Source: Nitrososphaerota archaeon (GTDB taxonomy: Archaea > Thermoproteota > Nitrososphaeria > Nitrososphaerales > Gagatemarchaeaceae). Taken from it: DNA of 64,000 nucleotides. This document shows positions 49,339 through 58,430 of the stretch, one piece after another; positions within the stretch are counted from its first letter, which is position 1; every line of letters starts with the position of its first letter. The notes under the pieces are model-generated. The model had not been told where the DNA came from. It was given only the letters and a program-made list of their open reading frames with translations, and searched no databases. Where the stretch lies: contig JAGWHB010000003.1 of NCBI GenBank assembly GCA_028867035.1, positions 1-64,000 of the forward strand, in the 5' to 3' direction. A program made the position numbers and the translations under genes.

Positions 49339-49986
49339 TTGGAAGTCCCCGAGGCGCAAGTAGGGATCAGAGATCTGGCCCCTGGCCTTTGGATCTGGCG
49401 CGCCAGACACCCGTTCTGGAGGGCCGGGGACGACTGGCAGCCCGTGGTCACGTCGACTTTCGTAGAGGAGGGAGGCGAGAGGCTGGTCTTCGACCCAATC
49501 TCCCCTACCCTCGACCCTATCGGTCTCTGGGAACGCCTCGACAAGACGCCTCCAACTGCCGCAGTGTGCCTCATGCCTGACCATGTCAGGGACATCGACA
49601 TGTTCGCGCGGCGATACAGCGCCCGTCCATTCGGTCCCATGTTCTTCTTCCCCGACGACCTCCCAAAGACGAAACTCGAACCCATATTCGCCGACAGCAA
49701 GTTACCGGGCGGGGCGGTCGCACTCTTCGACGGGCGGGGAAGGCTCGAGACCCCTATCTGGCTCCCAGGTCACCGGGTGATAGTTTTCGGGGATGCGTTG
49801 ACCGAACGCAAAGGCGAGCTCCGGGTGTGGAACTCGAGGTGGCATCAAAAGAGAGAGCTGCCTGCCCTTCACGAGATGCTCGACCTTCCCTTCGAGAAGC
49901 TAATCATCTCACACTGCGATACGTCCCCCGTCCATACAAGGGCCGAGTTCGAGCATGCACTAGAGCTCCCGCCCTGGACGGGGTAG
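49339..49986 (+). CDS. Metallo-beta-lactamase-fold-like protein lacking the HxHxDH metal motif
   Basis: 215 residues from TTG 49339. The order of strands and the segments LVFDPISPT, AVCLMPDHVRDIDMFARRY and KLIISHCDTSPVHT resemble the MBL fold, with WLPGHRVIVFGDAL in mid-protein. The THxHxDH motif is replaced by MPDHVRDID, so canonical zinc binding is doubtful. Similar degenerate proteins occur in actinobacteria and archaea; function is unknown. Confidence 0.7.
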   Translation: MEVPEAQVGIRDLAPGLWIWRARHPFWRAGDDWQPVVTSTFVEEGGERLVFDPISPTLDPIGLWERLDKTPPTAAVCLMPDHVRDIDMFARRYSARPFGPMFFFPDDLPKTKLEPIFADSKLPGGAVALFDGRGRLETPIWLPGHRVIVFGDALTERKGELRVWNSRWHQKRELPALHEMLDLPFEKLIISHCDTSPVHTRAEFEHALELPPWTG

Positions 49987-50128
49987 CCCTACGCGCCTCC
50001 CGAGACGCCTGGCGGTGGCTGCTCCTGTGCCGCTGCACGCAACTGTGATGACGACCTTCGCCATGCGCCCTGGGGCTGTTCCCCGACGCCCTCCCGTTCG
50101 AGTTCTCTTCTTGGAGACATTCTGAAAT

Positions 50129-50138
50129 AACTTTAAAC
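50129..50138 (+). promoter_or_regulatory. TATA box for the cupredoxin gene
   Basis: AACTTTAAAC, about 28 bp before ATG 50163; leaderless transcript expected. Confidence 0.5.
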
Positions 50139-50162
50139 GCTCAAGCGGCCGACAAGCCCTCC

Positions 50163-50600
50163 ATGTCTGCCGCCACTCCAACGCCTCAGGTGGCCAAACG
50201 CGGGATGGGCAAAATCGTGGCAGTGGTGATAGTGATTATCATCATCGTCGCCGCGGCCGGGCTCTACTACGCCTACTATGGAATGAGCAAGCCGACGACA
50301 TCCACCATCAACATCGCCAATGGGACAGGCACAGACCAATCGTTGAACTTTAACCCCTCTTCAATCACAGTGGTGATAGGAAGGAACAACACCATCCAAT
50401 TCGCCAACGGCGACTCCACGTTACACACAGTGACGTTCACCAGTGCGCCTGCGGGAGTCTCGCTGTCGTCAATAAGCGACAGCAGTCTCTCAGCGGGCTC
50501 GTCCTTCACCATCAGCCTCTCCATCGCTGGGACTTACCAGTATCACTGCTCCATCCACTCCTGGATGAAGGGAACCATAACGGTAGTCTCCGGGTACTAG
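50163..50600 (+). CDS. Membrane-anchored cupredoxin (plastocyanin-like)
   Basis: 145 residues. One N-terminal membrane helix (IVAVVIVIIIIVAAAGLYY) anchors the domain outside the cell. The type I copper ligands are His in LHTVTF and Cys, His and Met in YHCSIHSWMKG. Likely electron carrier or copper-binding protein. Cupredoxins are abundant in Thaumarchaeota and Halobacteria, a weak taxonomic hint. Confidence 0.9.
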   Translation: MSAATPTPQVAKRGMGKIVAVVIVIIIIVAAAGLYYAYYGMSKPTTSTINIANGTGTDQSLNFNPSSITVVIGRNNTIQFANGDSTLHTVTFTSAPAGVSLSSISDSSLSAGSSFTISLSIAGTYQYHCSIHSWMKGTITVVSGY

Positions 50601-50642
50601 ATTCCGCGGATGGCGACGAGCGACCCCATGAAATGGGTATCC

Positions 50643-50948
50643 CTACTCTAGGGTGAACTTTAGCGCCTTCACTATCTCATCAAAGATCTCCATTCCCGCC
50701 TGCATCCTAGGGGTCAGGAAGACCATGGCACCATACTTGTCATCCTGGGTCTCGATGAGAGAGTTCGCCCTGAGCACCGTCGTATGGTGCATTATTGTCC
50801 TGTAGTCGACCCCCAGCCTCTCAGCCAGCTGGTTCATGTTGAGCGGCCTGAGCCCAAGCTCATGGATGATCCTGGCCCTGTTCTGGCCCCCTCTGGCTCC
50901 CCCCAAGACATACCAGAGCAGTCGCTTCAGCTCATGGTCCTCGGCCAC
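50643..50948 (-). CDS. Winged-helix (ArsR-like) transcriptional regulator
   Basis: 101 residues. RARIIHELGLRPLNMNQLAERL then VDYRTIMHHTTVLRANSLIE is a winged-helix DNA-binding core. GTG 50948 is preceded by a full GGAGGTGA ribosome site and also by a TATA element 28 bp away, so leadered and leaderless readings conflict. It is divergent from a three-span membrane protein, an arrangement common in archaea for regulators paired with DUF7521-type proteins. Confidence 0.85.
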   Translation of the reverse strand: MAEDHELKRLLWYVLGGARGGQNRARIIHELGLRPLNMNQLAERLGVDYRTIMHHTTVLRANSLIETQDDKYGAMVFLTPRMQAGMEIFDEIVKALKFTLE

Positions 50949-50970
50949 GTCACCTCCGCCGCTCTTCGGC

Positions 50971-50980
50971 GTCTTAATAG
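50971..50980 (-). promoter_or_regulatory. TATA box for the winged-helix gene
   Basis: Minus-strand CTATTAAGAC, about 28 bp before GTG 50948. Confidence 0.45.
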
Positions 50981-51015
50981 TTCGACCCTTCCGATTTTGA
51001 TATGATTATGAAATA

Positions 51016-51025
51016 CGCTTATACA
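51016..51025 (+). promoter_or_regulatory. TATA box for the small membrane protein gene
   Basis: CGCTTATACA, about 28 bp before GTG 51049. Confidence 0.5.
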
Positions 51026-51048
51026 GAAAGGCGGCCCACTCTTCCAAT

Positions 51049-51330
51049 GTGAGCATCCTGTTTACGGTAGCGGTAGCAATGTACTCGGTAGATGCGGTCC
51101 TCTTTGGACTTCTCGCCTACTTTTACGGGAAGACTGCTTTGTCTACCAGGGCGAAGTATCCTCTGGGCCTGTTCGTATTCTCGATGCTGTTGTTCTTGCA
51201 ATCGGCTGGTACGGCAGCTTCGTATGTCATCTTCGGCGGATACATCGGCGAGGACGTGGTCCCCTCCATGGTCACCATGGCCACATTCGAATTCGTGGGC
51301 ATCATGGCTCTCCTAAGGATCACCCTCTGA
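51049..51330 (+). CDS. Small three-span membrane protein (DUF7521-like)
   Basis: 93 residues with three hydrophobic helices (AMYSVDAVLFGLLAYFYG, LGLFVFSMLLFLQSAG, and MATFEFVGIMALLRI). The helix content and the divergent winged-helix neighbour match archaeal DUF7521-type pairs. Function unknown; possibly a stress-sensing or signalling membrane partner of the regulator. Confidence 0.75.
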   Translation: MSILFTVAVAMYSVDAVLFGLLAYFYGKTALSTRAKYPLGLFVFSMLLFLQSAGTAASYVIFGGYIGEDVVPSMVTMATFEFVGIMALLRITL

Positions 51331-51345
51331 GCAAGGTCGATTTGG

Positions 51346-52263
51346 TTGCGGTCCCAGGAAGGATTCACCCTCGGAATCTGCGCCACAGGCGAATCTCCTG
51401 ACCTGCCAGCGCTCGTGGAGTCGATGCTCTATGAAGCCGATTCTTCAGCAGCCGGTCTGCAGAAGCTCGTGGTGGTCGCGAGCGCATGTCCTCCCGAAAC
51501 GATCGCCCAGCTGGGGAGTATCAGGAGGAGGGATCTCCGGCTGGCCGTGGTAGAGGAAGAAGGCAGGTACGGAAAGGCCGAGGCAATCAACCAGATCCTG
51601 GCCCTGACCGACACGCCGATGGTGGCTTTCGCCAACGCCGACTCCCGACCATCGCCCGGGGCACTCTCAGCCATCATCAAACAGCTCGCTTCGGACGGCA
51701 GGGTTGGGGCGGTCTCGGCCATGCCCGTCCCCGAATCAGGGCGCGGGCTTACATCAGCCCTCCTCGATTTCATGTGGAACGCCCACAACAGGTGCTCATT
51801 CACTCTGAATCACATGAACATCGCAAACCACACCTGCGATGAGCTTGTTGCCTTCAGGGTCGACGCGATTGATTTTCTCCCAACGGACCTGGTGAACGAC
51901 GGGGCTTACCTGGCTGCCCGAGCGAGGCAGAAGGGGTATGGGGTGAAGGTATGCCCCTCGGCGGAGGTCGGTGTAAAGACCCCTCACCGGGCGGTAGACG
52001 TAATCCTCCAGAGAAGGAGGATACTCTTCGGCCATGCCCAGGTGTGGCGGAAGATGGGAACCCCTCCCAAGACCATAGAATCGATGTTGTTCCTGTCCCC
52101 CGGCATCGGGATGAGGATTCTCGTGAGGTCATTGGCATCTTCTCCCAGATTCTTGGTAGCGCTCCCGGCAGCAGCGGTCAGCGAAACCCTCGCCGCCATA
52201 CTCTCCATCTACGACGTGCTCACCACGTCCAAGGCCCATGTCCCATGGAAGCGGTTCAGATGA
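51346..52263 (+). CDS. Glycosyltransferase family 2 protein
   Basis: 305 residues from TTG 51346. GT-A fold: ICATGESPDLPALVESML, the nucleotide region EEGRYGKAEAINQIL, NADSRPSPGAL in place of a classic DxD, and VNDGAYLAARARQKG with QRRRILFGHAQVW near the acceptor side. Two hydrophobic stretches at the C-terminus suggest membrane association. It heads a plus-strand glycan cluster and overlaps the next gene by ATGA. Confidence 0.82.
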   Translation: MRSQEGFTLGICATGESPDLPALVESMLYEADSSAAGLQKLVVVASACPPETIAQLGSIRRRDLRLAVVEEEGRYGKAEAINQILALTDTPMVAFANADSRPSPGALSAIIKQLASDGRVGAVSAMPVPESGRGLTSALLDFMWNAHNRCSFTLNHMNIANHTCDELVAFRVDAIDFLPTDLVNDGAYLAARARQKGYGVKVCPSAEVGVKTPHRAVDVILQRRRILFGHAQVWRKMGTPPKTIESMLFLSPGIGMRILVRSLASSPRFLVALPAAAVSETLAAILSIYDVLTTSKAHVPWKRFR

Positions 52264-53180
52264 CCCTCTCTGCCGAGAGCACAGAGAGAATCGATCTGCT
52301 CTTCAGAATCGCCGAACGCAATGGCTCACTGATCTCTGTCCAAGAACTCCCCAAGTTCATGCCTGACGGAGAGACCGCATCCGAGATCGCGGAAGCAATA
52401 GCCAATGACCCTGCCTTAAGAGTACGATTCGAGCTGGAGGGAGGGTACCTGACGCCGCGGACAGAGGGAAGAGGCTCGGAGACCCTTGAGAAGGAACAAG
52501 CGGGGAGGGCCAGGGCAAGGATCAACCTCTCCCATGCGGCTCGCTTCGCGTCGTTTCTCAGTCCTGGAGGTTTCGAAATGGTCGCAGTCAGCGGGTCGAC
52601 TTCCTACGGGTCAGCTTCCCGATCGAAGGACCTTGACCTATTCTGCGTAGCCCCCAGCGGGAAGATGTGGGCTCCGCTGACACAGAGCCTCCTCATGGCC
52701 AGGATCTACAAGCTCCTCTCACGGGGCTCACCGCAGATATGCATTAGCTGTGTGATGGATCTTGCGTACGCCACCGCCCAGTTCTCCAGGCCACAGGGCC
52801 CCTTGTTCGCTCGGGATGCTCTCCAAACCAAGGTGCTGAAGGGCAACGAGACCTACAGGACGCTCATGGCTGCCGCAGACTGGATCTCCGAATTCTATCC
52901 ACACGCGTACCGACGCGACGATCTTCGACCCGCGCATAACGGACCCCGGACCGGGCCTTCCGCGTTCGATAGGGCGGTAGACAGGCTCCTATCTTCAATC
53001 GTCGGCAGATATCTAATGTTCAAGGCGAGTGCCCTCAACGCCAAGCTGAGAATGAGCGCCGATGTCGACGACATCTTCGAGATGCATCTCGGAGAAGACC
53101 ACCTGGTTTACGAGTCGAGGAGATACACCAACCTCCGGTCAAAATACGACGACGCCCTCCAGCAAAGAGGGGCGTTCTAA
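52260..53180 (+). CDS. Nucleotidyltransferase-fold protein
   Basis: 306 residues from ATG 52260. The centre carries AVSGSTSYGSASRSKDLDLF, a GS-x(n)-DxD nucleotidyltransferase signature. The N-terminal 90 residues look like a winged helix (LISVQELPKFMPDGETASEI). Coupled by ATGA to a GT2 gene; it may activate or modify a glycan component, but no specific activity can be assigned. An upstream in-frame reading from 51951 lies inside the GT2 gene and is rejected. Confidence 0.72.
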   Translation: MTLSAESTERIDLLFRIAERNGSLISVQELPKFMPDGETASEIAEAIANDPALRVRFELEGGYLTPRTEGRGSETLEKEQAGRARARINLSHAARFASFLSPGGFEMVAVSGSTSYGSASRSKDLDLFCVAPSGKMWAPLTQSLLMARIYKLLSRGSPQICISCVMDLAYATAQFSRPQGPLFARDALQTKVLKGNETYRTLMAAADWISEFYPHAYRRDDLRPAHNGPRTGPSAFDRAVDRLLSSIVGRYLMFKASALNAKLRMSADVDDIFEMHLGEDHLVYESRRYTNLRSKYDDALQQRGAF

Positions 53181-53261
53181 ACCGATGGTTCATGAGCGTC
53201 GGGAGGTCTGGTCAACGGGCTTCGCGGTGGCCATGAGTTTGAAGGAAACCGGTGACACGCC

Positions 53262-54833
53262 CTGATTGCGATCACAGCCGCTTCCATCGCCCTGGCAATA
53301 CTCTTCGCGTCGATCATCCTCAGCCTCGCTTTCGCCGTCTACGGGCTCAACACCCTATACCTGACCATCAAGGCCAGGCGCTACAGGCAAGTCTCGCCCG
53401 CCCCACTCGCAAGCCGACCTTCCGTCGCTATCCACCTCCCGATCTACAACGAGTTCTACGTCGTTGGGAGGCTTCTCGGTTCGTGCGCAGGAATGGCCCG
53501 AAAGTACGGGGCGGACAAGGTCAAGATTTACGTTCTCGACGACTCTACTGATGAAACCAGCTCGGAGGTCGACAGGCTCGCCTCCGAGTACTCCGCCCAG
53601 GGTCTTTGCTTGAGGGTGATCCGGCGCGGCAATCGCAAAGGGTTCAAGGCTGGCGCCCTGCAGACCGCACTGTTAGGGACGGAAGAGAAGTACGTGGCCG
53701 TGTTCGACGCGGACTTCGTCCCCTCCTGCGACTTCTTAGACAGAACCGTTGCCGTCCTCGAAGAGGACCCCAAAGTAGGCTTCGTCCAGGCGAGGTGGGG
53801 TCACCTCGACAGAAACCACAACGCAATAACCATGTCGATTGCCATAGGGATTGACGCGCACTTCTTCCTCGAGCAGCAGGGCAGGAACGGCAGCGGGTAC
53901 CTGATGAACTTCAATGGTAGCGCAGGAGTCCTCCGGGCCGACGTGATTAGAGAAGCCGGCGGATGGGAGTCAGATACCCTGGCCGAGGACCTCGATTTGA
54001 GCTACAGAATCCAGCTCGCAGGGTACCGGGGCGTCTATCTGAGCGACCTCGAAGTTCCGGGTGAAGTCCCTCCGACCATCGCGAGCCTCAAGCGACAGCA
54101 GGGGAGGTGGGCGAGAGGATCTTTGCAAGCTGCCAGGAAACTACGCGGCCGAATCCTGGGTTCCGAAAGGCTCTCTCTCGGGCAGAAGGTGGAGGCGGGG
54201 ATGCACTTGACATACTATCTTGTCCATCCACTGATGGTCGCTTCGTTCCTCCTCGCGGTGGCTGCCGACTTCATGTCCATCGACGTGATACGTTACGGCA
54301 TAGCGTTATCGGTGCCGACTTTTTCGACCGCACCAGGTTCGACCGGCGTAGTCATGGAGACGGTCCAAGTCGTCCCATGGCTGGTCTTCTCTGCATTGGT
54401 TATCCTGTCGACATTCGCCGTCTTGATATGCTGCTTCCAGGCCGTCAGGGCCCAGAAGCTCGGCCCCTTGGTGAACATAAAGAGGATAGTGTTCCTAGTC
54501 GCATTGGGTTACGGAATGAGCATCAGTAACTCGGTGCACGCGCTCAACGGGCTCCTATCGAGCGAGACTGGGACATTCTCCCGAACTCCGAAGTACGCTG
54601 TGCTTGAGACGAGCGAAGATTGGCGCGACAAGAAATATCAAATTCCCCTGAACGCGACGACTCTCCTTGAGGGCGCGGCCGTCGGATTGGCGGGCACAGC
54701 ATCCGCCTGGGCAATATTCACGGGGAACCTTGGGATTCTCCCGATTCTCCTTGTGTACCTCGCAGGCTACGCGGTTATCCTCTACCTGACCGCAAGACAG
54801 AGGCTGGGATCTGGTGGCAAGCGCGACAGCTGA
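53262..54833 (+). CDS. Processive GT2 glycosyltransferase (cellulose-synthase-like), probable CTG start
   Basis: 523 residues if CTG 53262 is used. N-terminal membrane helix (IAITAASIALAILFASIILS), GT-A domain with VAIHLPIYNEF, LDDSTDETSSEVDRL, VFDADFVPS, LAEDLDLSYR and the QxxRW motif QQGRWARGS, then about four C-terminal membrane helices. The first ordinary start, ATG 53493, would cut off the membrane helix and the nucleotide-binding strand. CTG 53262 follows GGTGA at 53251-53255. Likely adds sugars to a lipid-linked or surface polysaccharide. Confidence 0.87.
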   Translation: MIAITAASIALAILFASIILSLAFAVYGLNTLYLTIKARRYRQVSPAPLASRPSVAIHLPIYNEFYVVGRLLGSCAGMARKYGADKVKIYVLDDSTDETSSEVDRLASEYSAQGLCLRVIRRGNRKGFKAGALQTALLGTEEKYVAVFDADFVPSCDFLDRTVAVLEEDPKVGFVQARWGHLDRNHNAITMSIAIGIDAHFFLEQQGRNGSGYLMNFNGSAGVLRADVIREAGGWESDTLAEDLDLSYRIQLAGYRGVYLSDLEVPGEVPPTIASLKRQQGRWARGSLQAARKLRGRILGSERLSLGQKVEAGMHLTYYLVHPLMVASFLLAVAADFMSIDVIRYGIALSVPTFSTAPGSTGVVMETVQVVPWLVFSALVILSTFAVLICCFQAVRAQKLGPLVNIKRIVFLVALGYGMSISNSVHALNGLLSSETGTFSRTPKYAVLETSEDWRDKKYQIPLNATTLLEGAAVGLAGTASAWAIFTGNLGILPILLVYLAGYAVILYLTARQRLGSGGKRDS

Positions 54834-56115
54834 GTCGCACGGGTGGGCAGCGAAATTGTTGACGAAATCTTATCTCGAAAAGGTCTCCCCGCGCTCCAAG
54901 AGGATGCCTTCGTCGAGCAGCTACCTGAGGCTGGAGACACGTGGCCGCAGGACCGGCCTCCCGCACCCAGTTGAGTTGCGCTACATCATGTCGCAGGGCC
55001 ACTTCTTCGTAATCCCGGGTAGGAGTGGCAGCGACTGGTTCCTCAACGCTCTCGCCGCGGGGACTGCGAAGGTCCGGCTTGGGGACCTCCTGTACGATGC
55101 GGTAGCCCAAGGGGCTACCGAACCCGAATTCGCCGCTGCGCTGACAGCTTTTGCTAGGAAGTATGGCGCGCGCGTTGTGCGGGACTGGTACCATGCTTCG
55201 AGAGCTTGTCTGCGCCTCAGCCCCACGGGCCCACCGGCGCGGAGAGGCATCGTTCAGGGGGAATCGAACGTCACGACCACTGTCGCTCAATGGGTCACCA
55301 AGAAGACCGACTATTACGGCGACGTGGCAGCGGCATTCGATTCGGCATCAGAAGAATACGATTTCACGATAAGCCGCAATTTCATCAACACTTGGATTCG
55401 CAGACGATCTATCGGCGTCCTCAGGCGATACATCAGATCAGAGGATATCCTGCTTGAAATCGGATCCGGAACCGGAGCCGAAGCCATGGAGGTTTCCAGA
55501 TACGTGAGCGGAATCGTAGCGACCGACATTTCACGAAGCATGATCGACCTACTTTCCATGAAGGTCCGTGCGAAGCGCCTTGGCGCCAAAGTCGTCCCCC
55601 TGGTGCTCGGAGCATCGGAGATTTCAAAGGCGAAGGCTCTAATCGGCGACATGGGGATACGGGTTGCCTACTCCTTCAACGGAGCCTTGAACTGCGAGCC
55701 ACGCATGGGAAGATTCGTCAGAGAACTCCATTCGCTCCTCGAGCCCTCCGGCTACTTCATCTGTTCGATCCGCAACACGGTCTGCGCAAGCGAGATGCTA
55801 TCCCACGCCTTGGTGCTCCAATTCAGCAAGGCTACGCCCAGGAAGAGACAGCCTATCATGGTCTCCGTGGGTGGCAGAGACATCCCGTCAACCTATTTCT
55901 CTCCTTCCCGCTTTGCCGGGTTTTTCAAGTCACTTTTTGTCCTAAGAGAAGCGATTGCTCTCCCTGCCCTTTTGCCCCCGGCATATCTGAGCGACTACTA
56001 TCTAAAATTCAGAAGCCGCATGCCCCTCCTCGAGAAACTCGACCCGTTGCTCTCTGGAAAGTTCCCGTTCAACCAGTTCGGGGACCAGACTCTCTTCGTA
56101 CTGCAGAAGGTGTAA
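54814..56115 (+). CDS. Fusion of a deazaflavin (F420)-dependent nitroreductase-like domain and a SAM methyltransferase
   Basis: 433 residues. Residues 10-140 resemble the DUF385/Ddn family (LETRGRRTGLPHPVELRYI, then VIPGRSGSDWFLNALAA). Residues 165-430 are a class I methyltransferase with motif I LLEIGSGTGAEAMEVS and IVATDISRSMIDLLS. GTG 54814 overlaps the upstream GT gene by 20 bp. The fusion could couple F420H2-dependent reduction to methylation of a lipid or glycan; substrate unknown. A fusion of unrelated adjacent genes by mutation is possible but the linker looks intact. Confidence 0.8.
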   Translation: MASATAESHGWAAKLLTKSYLEKVSPRSKRMPSSSSYLRLETRGRRTGLPHPVELRYIMSQGHFFVIPGRSGSDWFLNALAAGTAKVRLGDLLYDAVAQGATEPEFAAALTAFARKYGARVVRDWYHASRACLRLSPTGPPARRGIVQGESNVTTTVAQWVTKKTDYYGDVAAAFDSASEEYDFTISRNFINTWIRRRSIGVLRRYIRSEDILLEIGSGTGAEAMEVSRYVSGIVATDISRSMIDLLSMKVRAKRLGAKVVPLVLGASEISKAKALIGDMGIRVAYSFNGALNCEPRMGRFVRELHSLLEPSGYFICSIRNTVCASEMLSHALVLQFSKATPRKRQPIMVSVGGRDIPSTYFSPSRFAGFFKSLFVLREAIALPALLPPAYLSDYYLKFRSRMPLLEKLDPLLSGKFPFNQFGDQTLFVLQKV

Positions 56116-56130
56116 CCTGGAGACTCCAGC

Positions 56131-57525
56131 ATGGTGAAAAGGCTAGCCCTCTCCCTCGCATTGGCGCTCTTTCTCGCATTCCAGCCAGGGGCCCTCTCCA
56201 CCGCTTCGGCATCCAGTACCGCGACGTCATTCAAGCACATCGTCATCATCATGCAGGAGAACCACTCGTTCGACAACTACTTCGGGACCTACCCTACGGC
56301 GAACGGCACCCTTGTCAACAACGTCACGTCGACGCTGAAGCCCGTGAACGGGATACCTCAGCGCGCGTGCCTCCCATATGGCGCGGGTTGCCTGTCGCCT
56401 CATCCGACGAACTCCACATCTCCGGTAAACCCAGTGGAGGGCCAGCTGACCTATCAGAACGACTATGGTTCTGGCTTCCCAGACAACTCGGGACCTCAAT
56501 CGATGGTGTACTTTGACTACCGCTCCATTCCTGCTTACTGGGACTACGCAGAAGAATACGGACTTGCGGACAACTACTACTCCGCTGTCCTCAGCATGAC
56601 TACTCCGAACAGGCTGATTTTCCTGACCGGGGATTCGCCGGTGTCTCAGAACTACGGGCCTCCTCCGTCGATCCCCTACGACAGAACGATCTTCAGCCAG
56701 TTGGATGCTGCAGGAGTCAGCTGGGGATACTACGACCTCTTGAACGCCTCACAGGACCCCGCTGCCTTCTATCCCCTCAACTATCTCGCCGGGATGAGCG
56801 CCTCCCGAGCAGACATCCGGAACATCTCGTCCCTGTTCGGGGAACTCGGGTCGGGTTCGGGCCTGCCTTCTGTCGTCTACGTGAATTTCCTGGGGAATCT
56901 GAATCTGACGGAACACCCGCCGTTCTCTCCTAGGGCGGGGGAGGCCCGTACAGTCTCCGTCGTCAACGCGGTCATGCAAAGCTCCTATTGGGATTCCACC
57001 GCGGTCTTCGTCACCTGGGATGAGGGAGGAGGCTACTACGACCATGTCTCGCCACCCCGGGTATTTTCGATCAACCACAACTTCACCGAAGGGCTTGTTG
57101 GACTAGGGCAGCGCGTCCCCCTGCTGGTCATCTCTCCCTACAGCACGGTGAACTACGTTTCAAATCTTCAACTCAGCCACCTTTCCCTGTTGCACTTCAT
57201 CGAATACAACTGGGGTATTCCGCCCATCACCCGGATCGTCGCCGACTCGAATTTGCCTATAGATTTCTTCAATTTCTCACAGTCCCCTCGGCCGCCGCTT
57301 CTCCTGGGAACCAGAACTAACGCGAGCATTGCATACCCGGTTCCGCTCCAAAGTGTTCCTGTGGCGCAGACCACCGGTTTGAGCGGATCTTCCGGCCTCC
57401 AATACCTTTCAGCCGGTCTGGCGCTCGCGGTCGTGGTCGCCAGCTCTGCAATGGTGCTTCTCTACTCGCGATCCAGAGGCCGTCGCTCCGGCCGAGGCCA
57501 GGAAGCCTACCCCGGTGGAGTCTGA
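56131..57525 (+). CDS. Secreted phosphoesterase (phospholipase C / acid phosphatase family), membrane-anchored
   Basis: 464 residues. Signal peptide (ALSLALALFLAFQPGALSTASA), then IVIIMQENHSFDNYFGTYP, the hallmark of the pfam04185-type phosphoesterase family, and VTWDEGGGYYDHV with metal-binding acidic residues. A C-terminal membrane helix (LAVVVASSAMVLLYSR) with a basic tail anchors it outside. Many Asn-x-Ser/Thr sites suggest N-glycosylation. Probably hydrolyses phosphate esters or phospholipids. Its stop overlaps the next gene as CTGA. Confidence 0.87.
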   Translation: MVKRLALSLALALFLAFQPGALSTASASSTATSFKHIVIIMQENHSFDNYFGTYPTANGTLVNNVTSTLKPVNGIPQRACLPYGAGCLSPHPTNSTSPVNPVEGQLTYQNDYGSGFPDNSGPQSMVYFDYRSIPAYWDYAEEYGLADNYYSAVLSMTTPNRLIFLTGDSPVSQNYGPPPSIPYDRTIFSQLDAAGVSWGYYDLLNASQDPAAFYPLNYLAGMSASRADIRNISSLFGELGSGSGLPSVVYVNFLGNLNLTEHPPFSPRAGEARTVSVVNAVMQSSYWDSTAVFVTWDEGGGYYDHVSPPRVFSINHNFTEGLVGLGQRVPLLVISPYSTVNYVSNLQLSHLSLLHFIEYNWGIPPITRIVADSNLPIDFFNFSQSPRPPLLLGTRTNASIAYPVPLQSVPVAQTTGLSGSSGLQYLSAGLALAVVVASSAMVLLYSRSRGRRSGRGQEAYPGGV

Positions 57526-58430
57526 GGGCTCTGTCGACAAGTATTGTCATCCCGACCCACGACCGCCCCTCCCAGCTGAGGAACCTCCTGACGAGCATCA
57601 GAGAGAACTGGAGCGACGAAATCGTCTCGGTCATCGTGGTTGACGACTCCGAAATCAAGCCGGACTTGCACGAATTCCAGGACTTGAGGCTGCAGCACGT
57701 CAAGCTGGATTCGAGGGTCTTCATATCGAGGGCGAAGAACATCGGTTGGAGACGAGCGCGATCGGAATTCATCTACTTCATCGATGACGACAACGTCATC
57801 GGCGAACGCACTCTCGCCCCGATTCTGGGCGTGGTCCGTGGTTCCACTAGGATGGGCGCCGTAATGCCCGCGACGTTGTACAAGTCACGGCCTGACCTGG
57901 TGTGGGTCTACGCGACGCCGTTCTTGGACAGGCGGCTTGGGCTCAACCTTGTCGGCCGCAACTTTCCCCGTGACCCGTCCCTGGAAAACAGCTTGCTGAA
58001 GACCGACGCGCTTCCGAATGCCTCCCTCATAAGAAGGAAGGCGCTCGAAGACGTGAACGGGTTCGACGAAAGGCTAGTCGTGAACAGCTCCCTGGATCTG
58101 GCGCAGAGGCTGAAGGCTCGGGGATGGCAGGTGGAGGCATATACCGGCGCCCTGGTCTACCACGACGTTGAGGTTCCGGGGCGAGTCGGATGGTGGGCGG
58201 CCCACGGATCGGTCGACCCCCAGCGAGTCCGATATGAGTCGCGCGACTGGTTCCTCATCATGAAGAGGCTGCACCGAGGGGAGAGGCTCGTCAAACTGCG
58301 CTCTATGGTCGAGTCACTACGCTTTGTCTTGCCCAACTCGCTCGCCTACGTGCTTCGAGGGAAATCGAGGGCAGGTCTGATCAAGAGCGTGCTGATCGGA
58401 TATCTCGAGGGAGTCACCCTGTCGGGCTAG
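57522..58430 (+). CDS. Glycosyltransferase family 2, probable CTG start
   Basis: 302 residues from CTG 57522 (CTGA overlap with the phosphoesterase gene). IVIPTHDRPSQLRNLL and VVDDSEIKP are the nucleotide-binding strand and loop; RAKNIGWRRARSEFIYFIDDDN carries the DxD-type motif. The first ordinary start (GTG 57636) would delete the first nucleotide-binding strand. Likely acts on a surface glycan. Its last bases overlap the convergent methyltransferase reading frame. Confidence 0.85.
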   Translation: MRALSTSIVIPTHDRPSQLRNLLTSIRENWSDEIVSVIVVDDSEIKPDLHEFQDLRLQHVKLDSRVFISRAKNIGWRRARSEFIYFIDDDNVIGERTLAPILGVVRGSTRMGAVMPATLYKSRPDLVWVYATPFLDRRLGLNLVGRNFPRDPSLENSLLKTDALPNASLIRRKALEDVNGFDERLVVNSSLDLAQRLKARGWQVEAYTGALVYHDVEVPGRVGWWAAHGSVDPQRVRYESRDWFLIMKRLHRGERLVKLRSMVESLRFVLPNSLAYVLRGKSRAGLIKSVLIGYLEGVTLSG

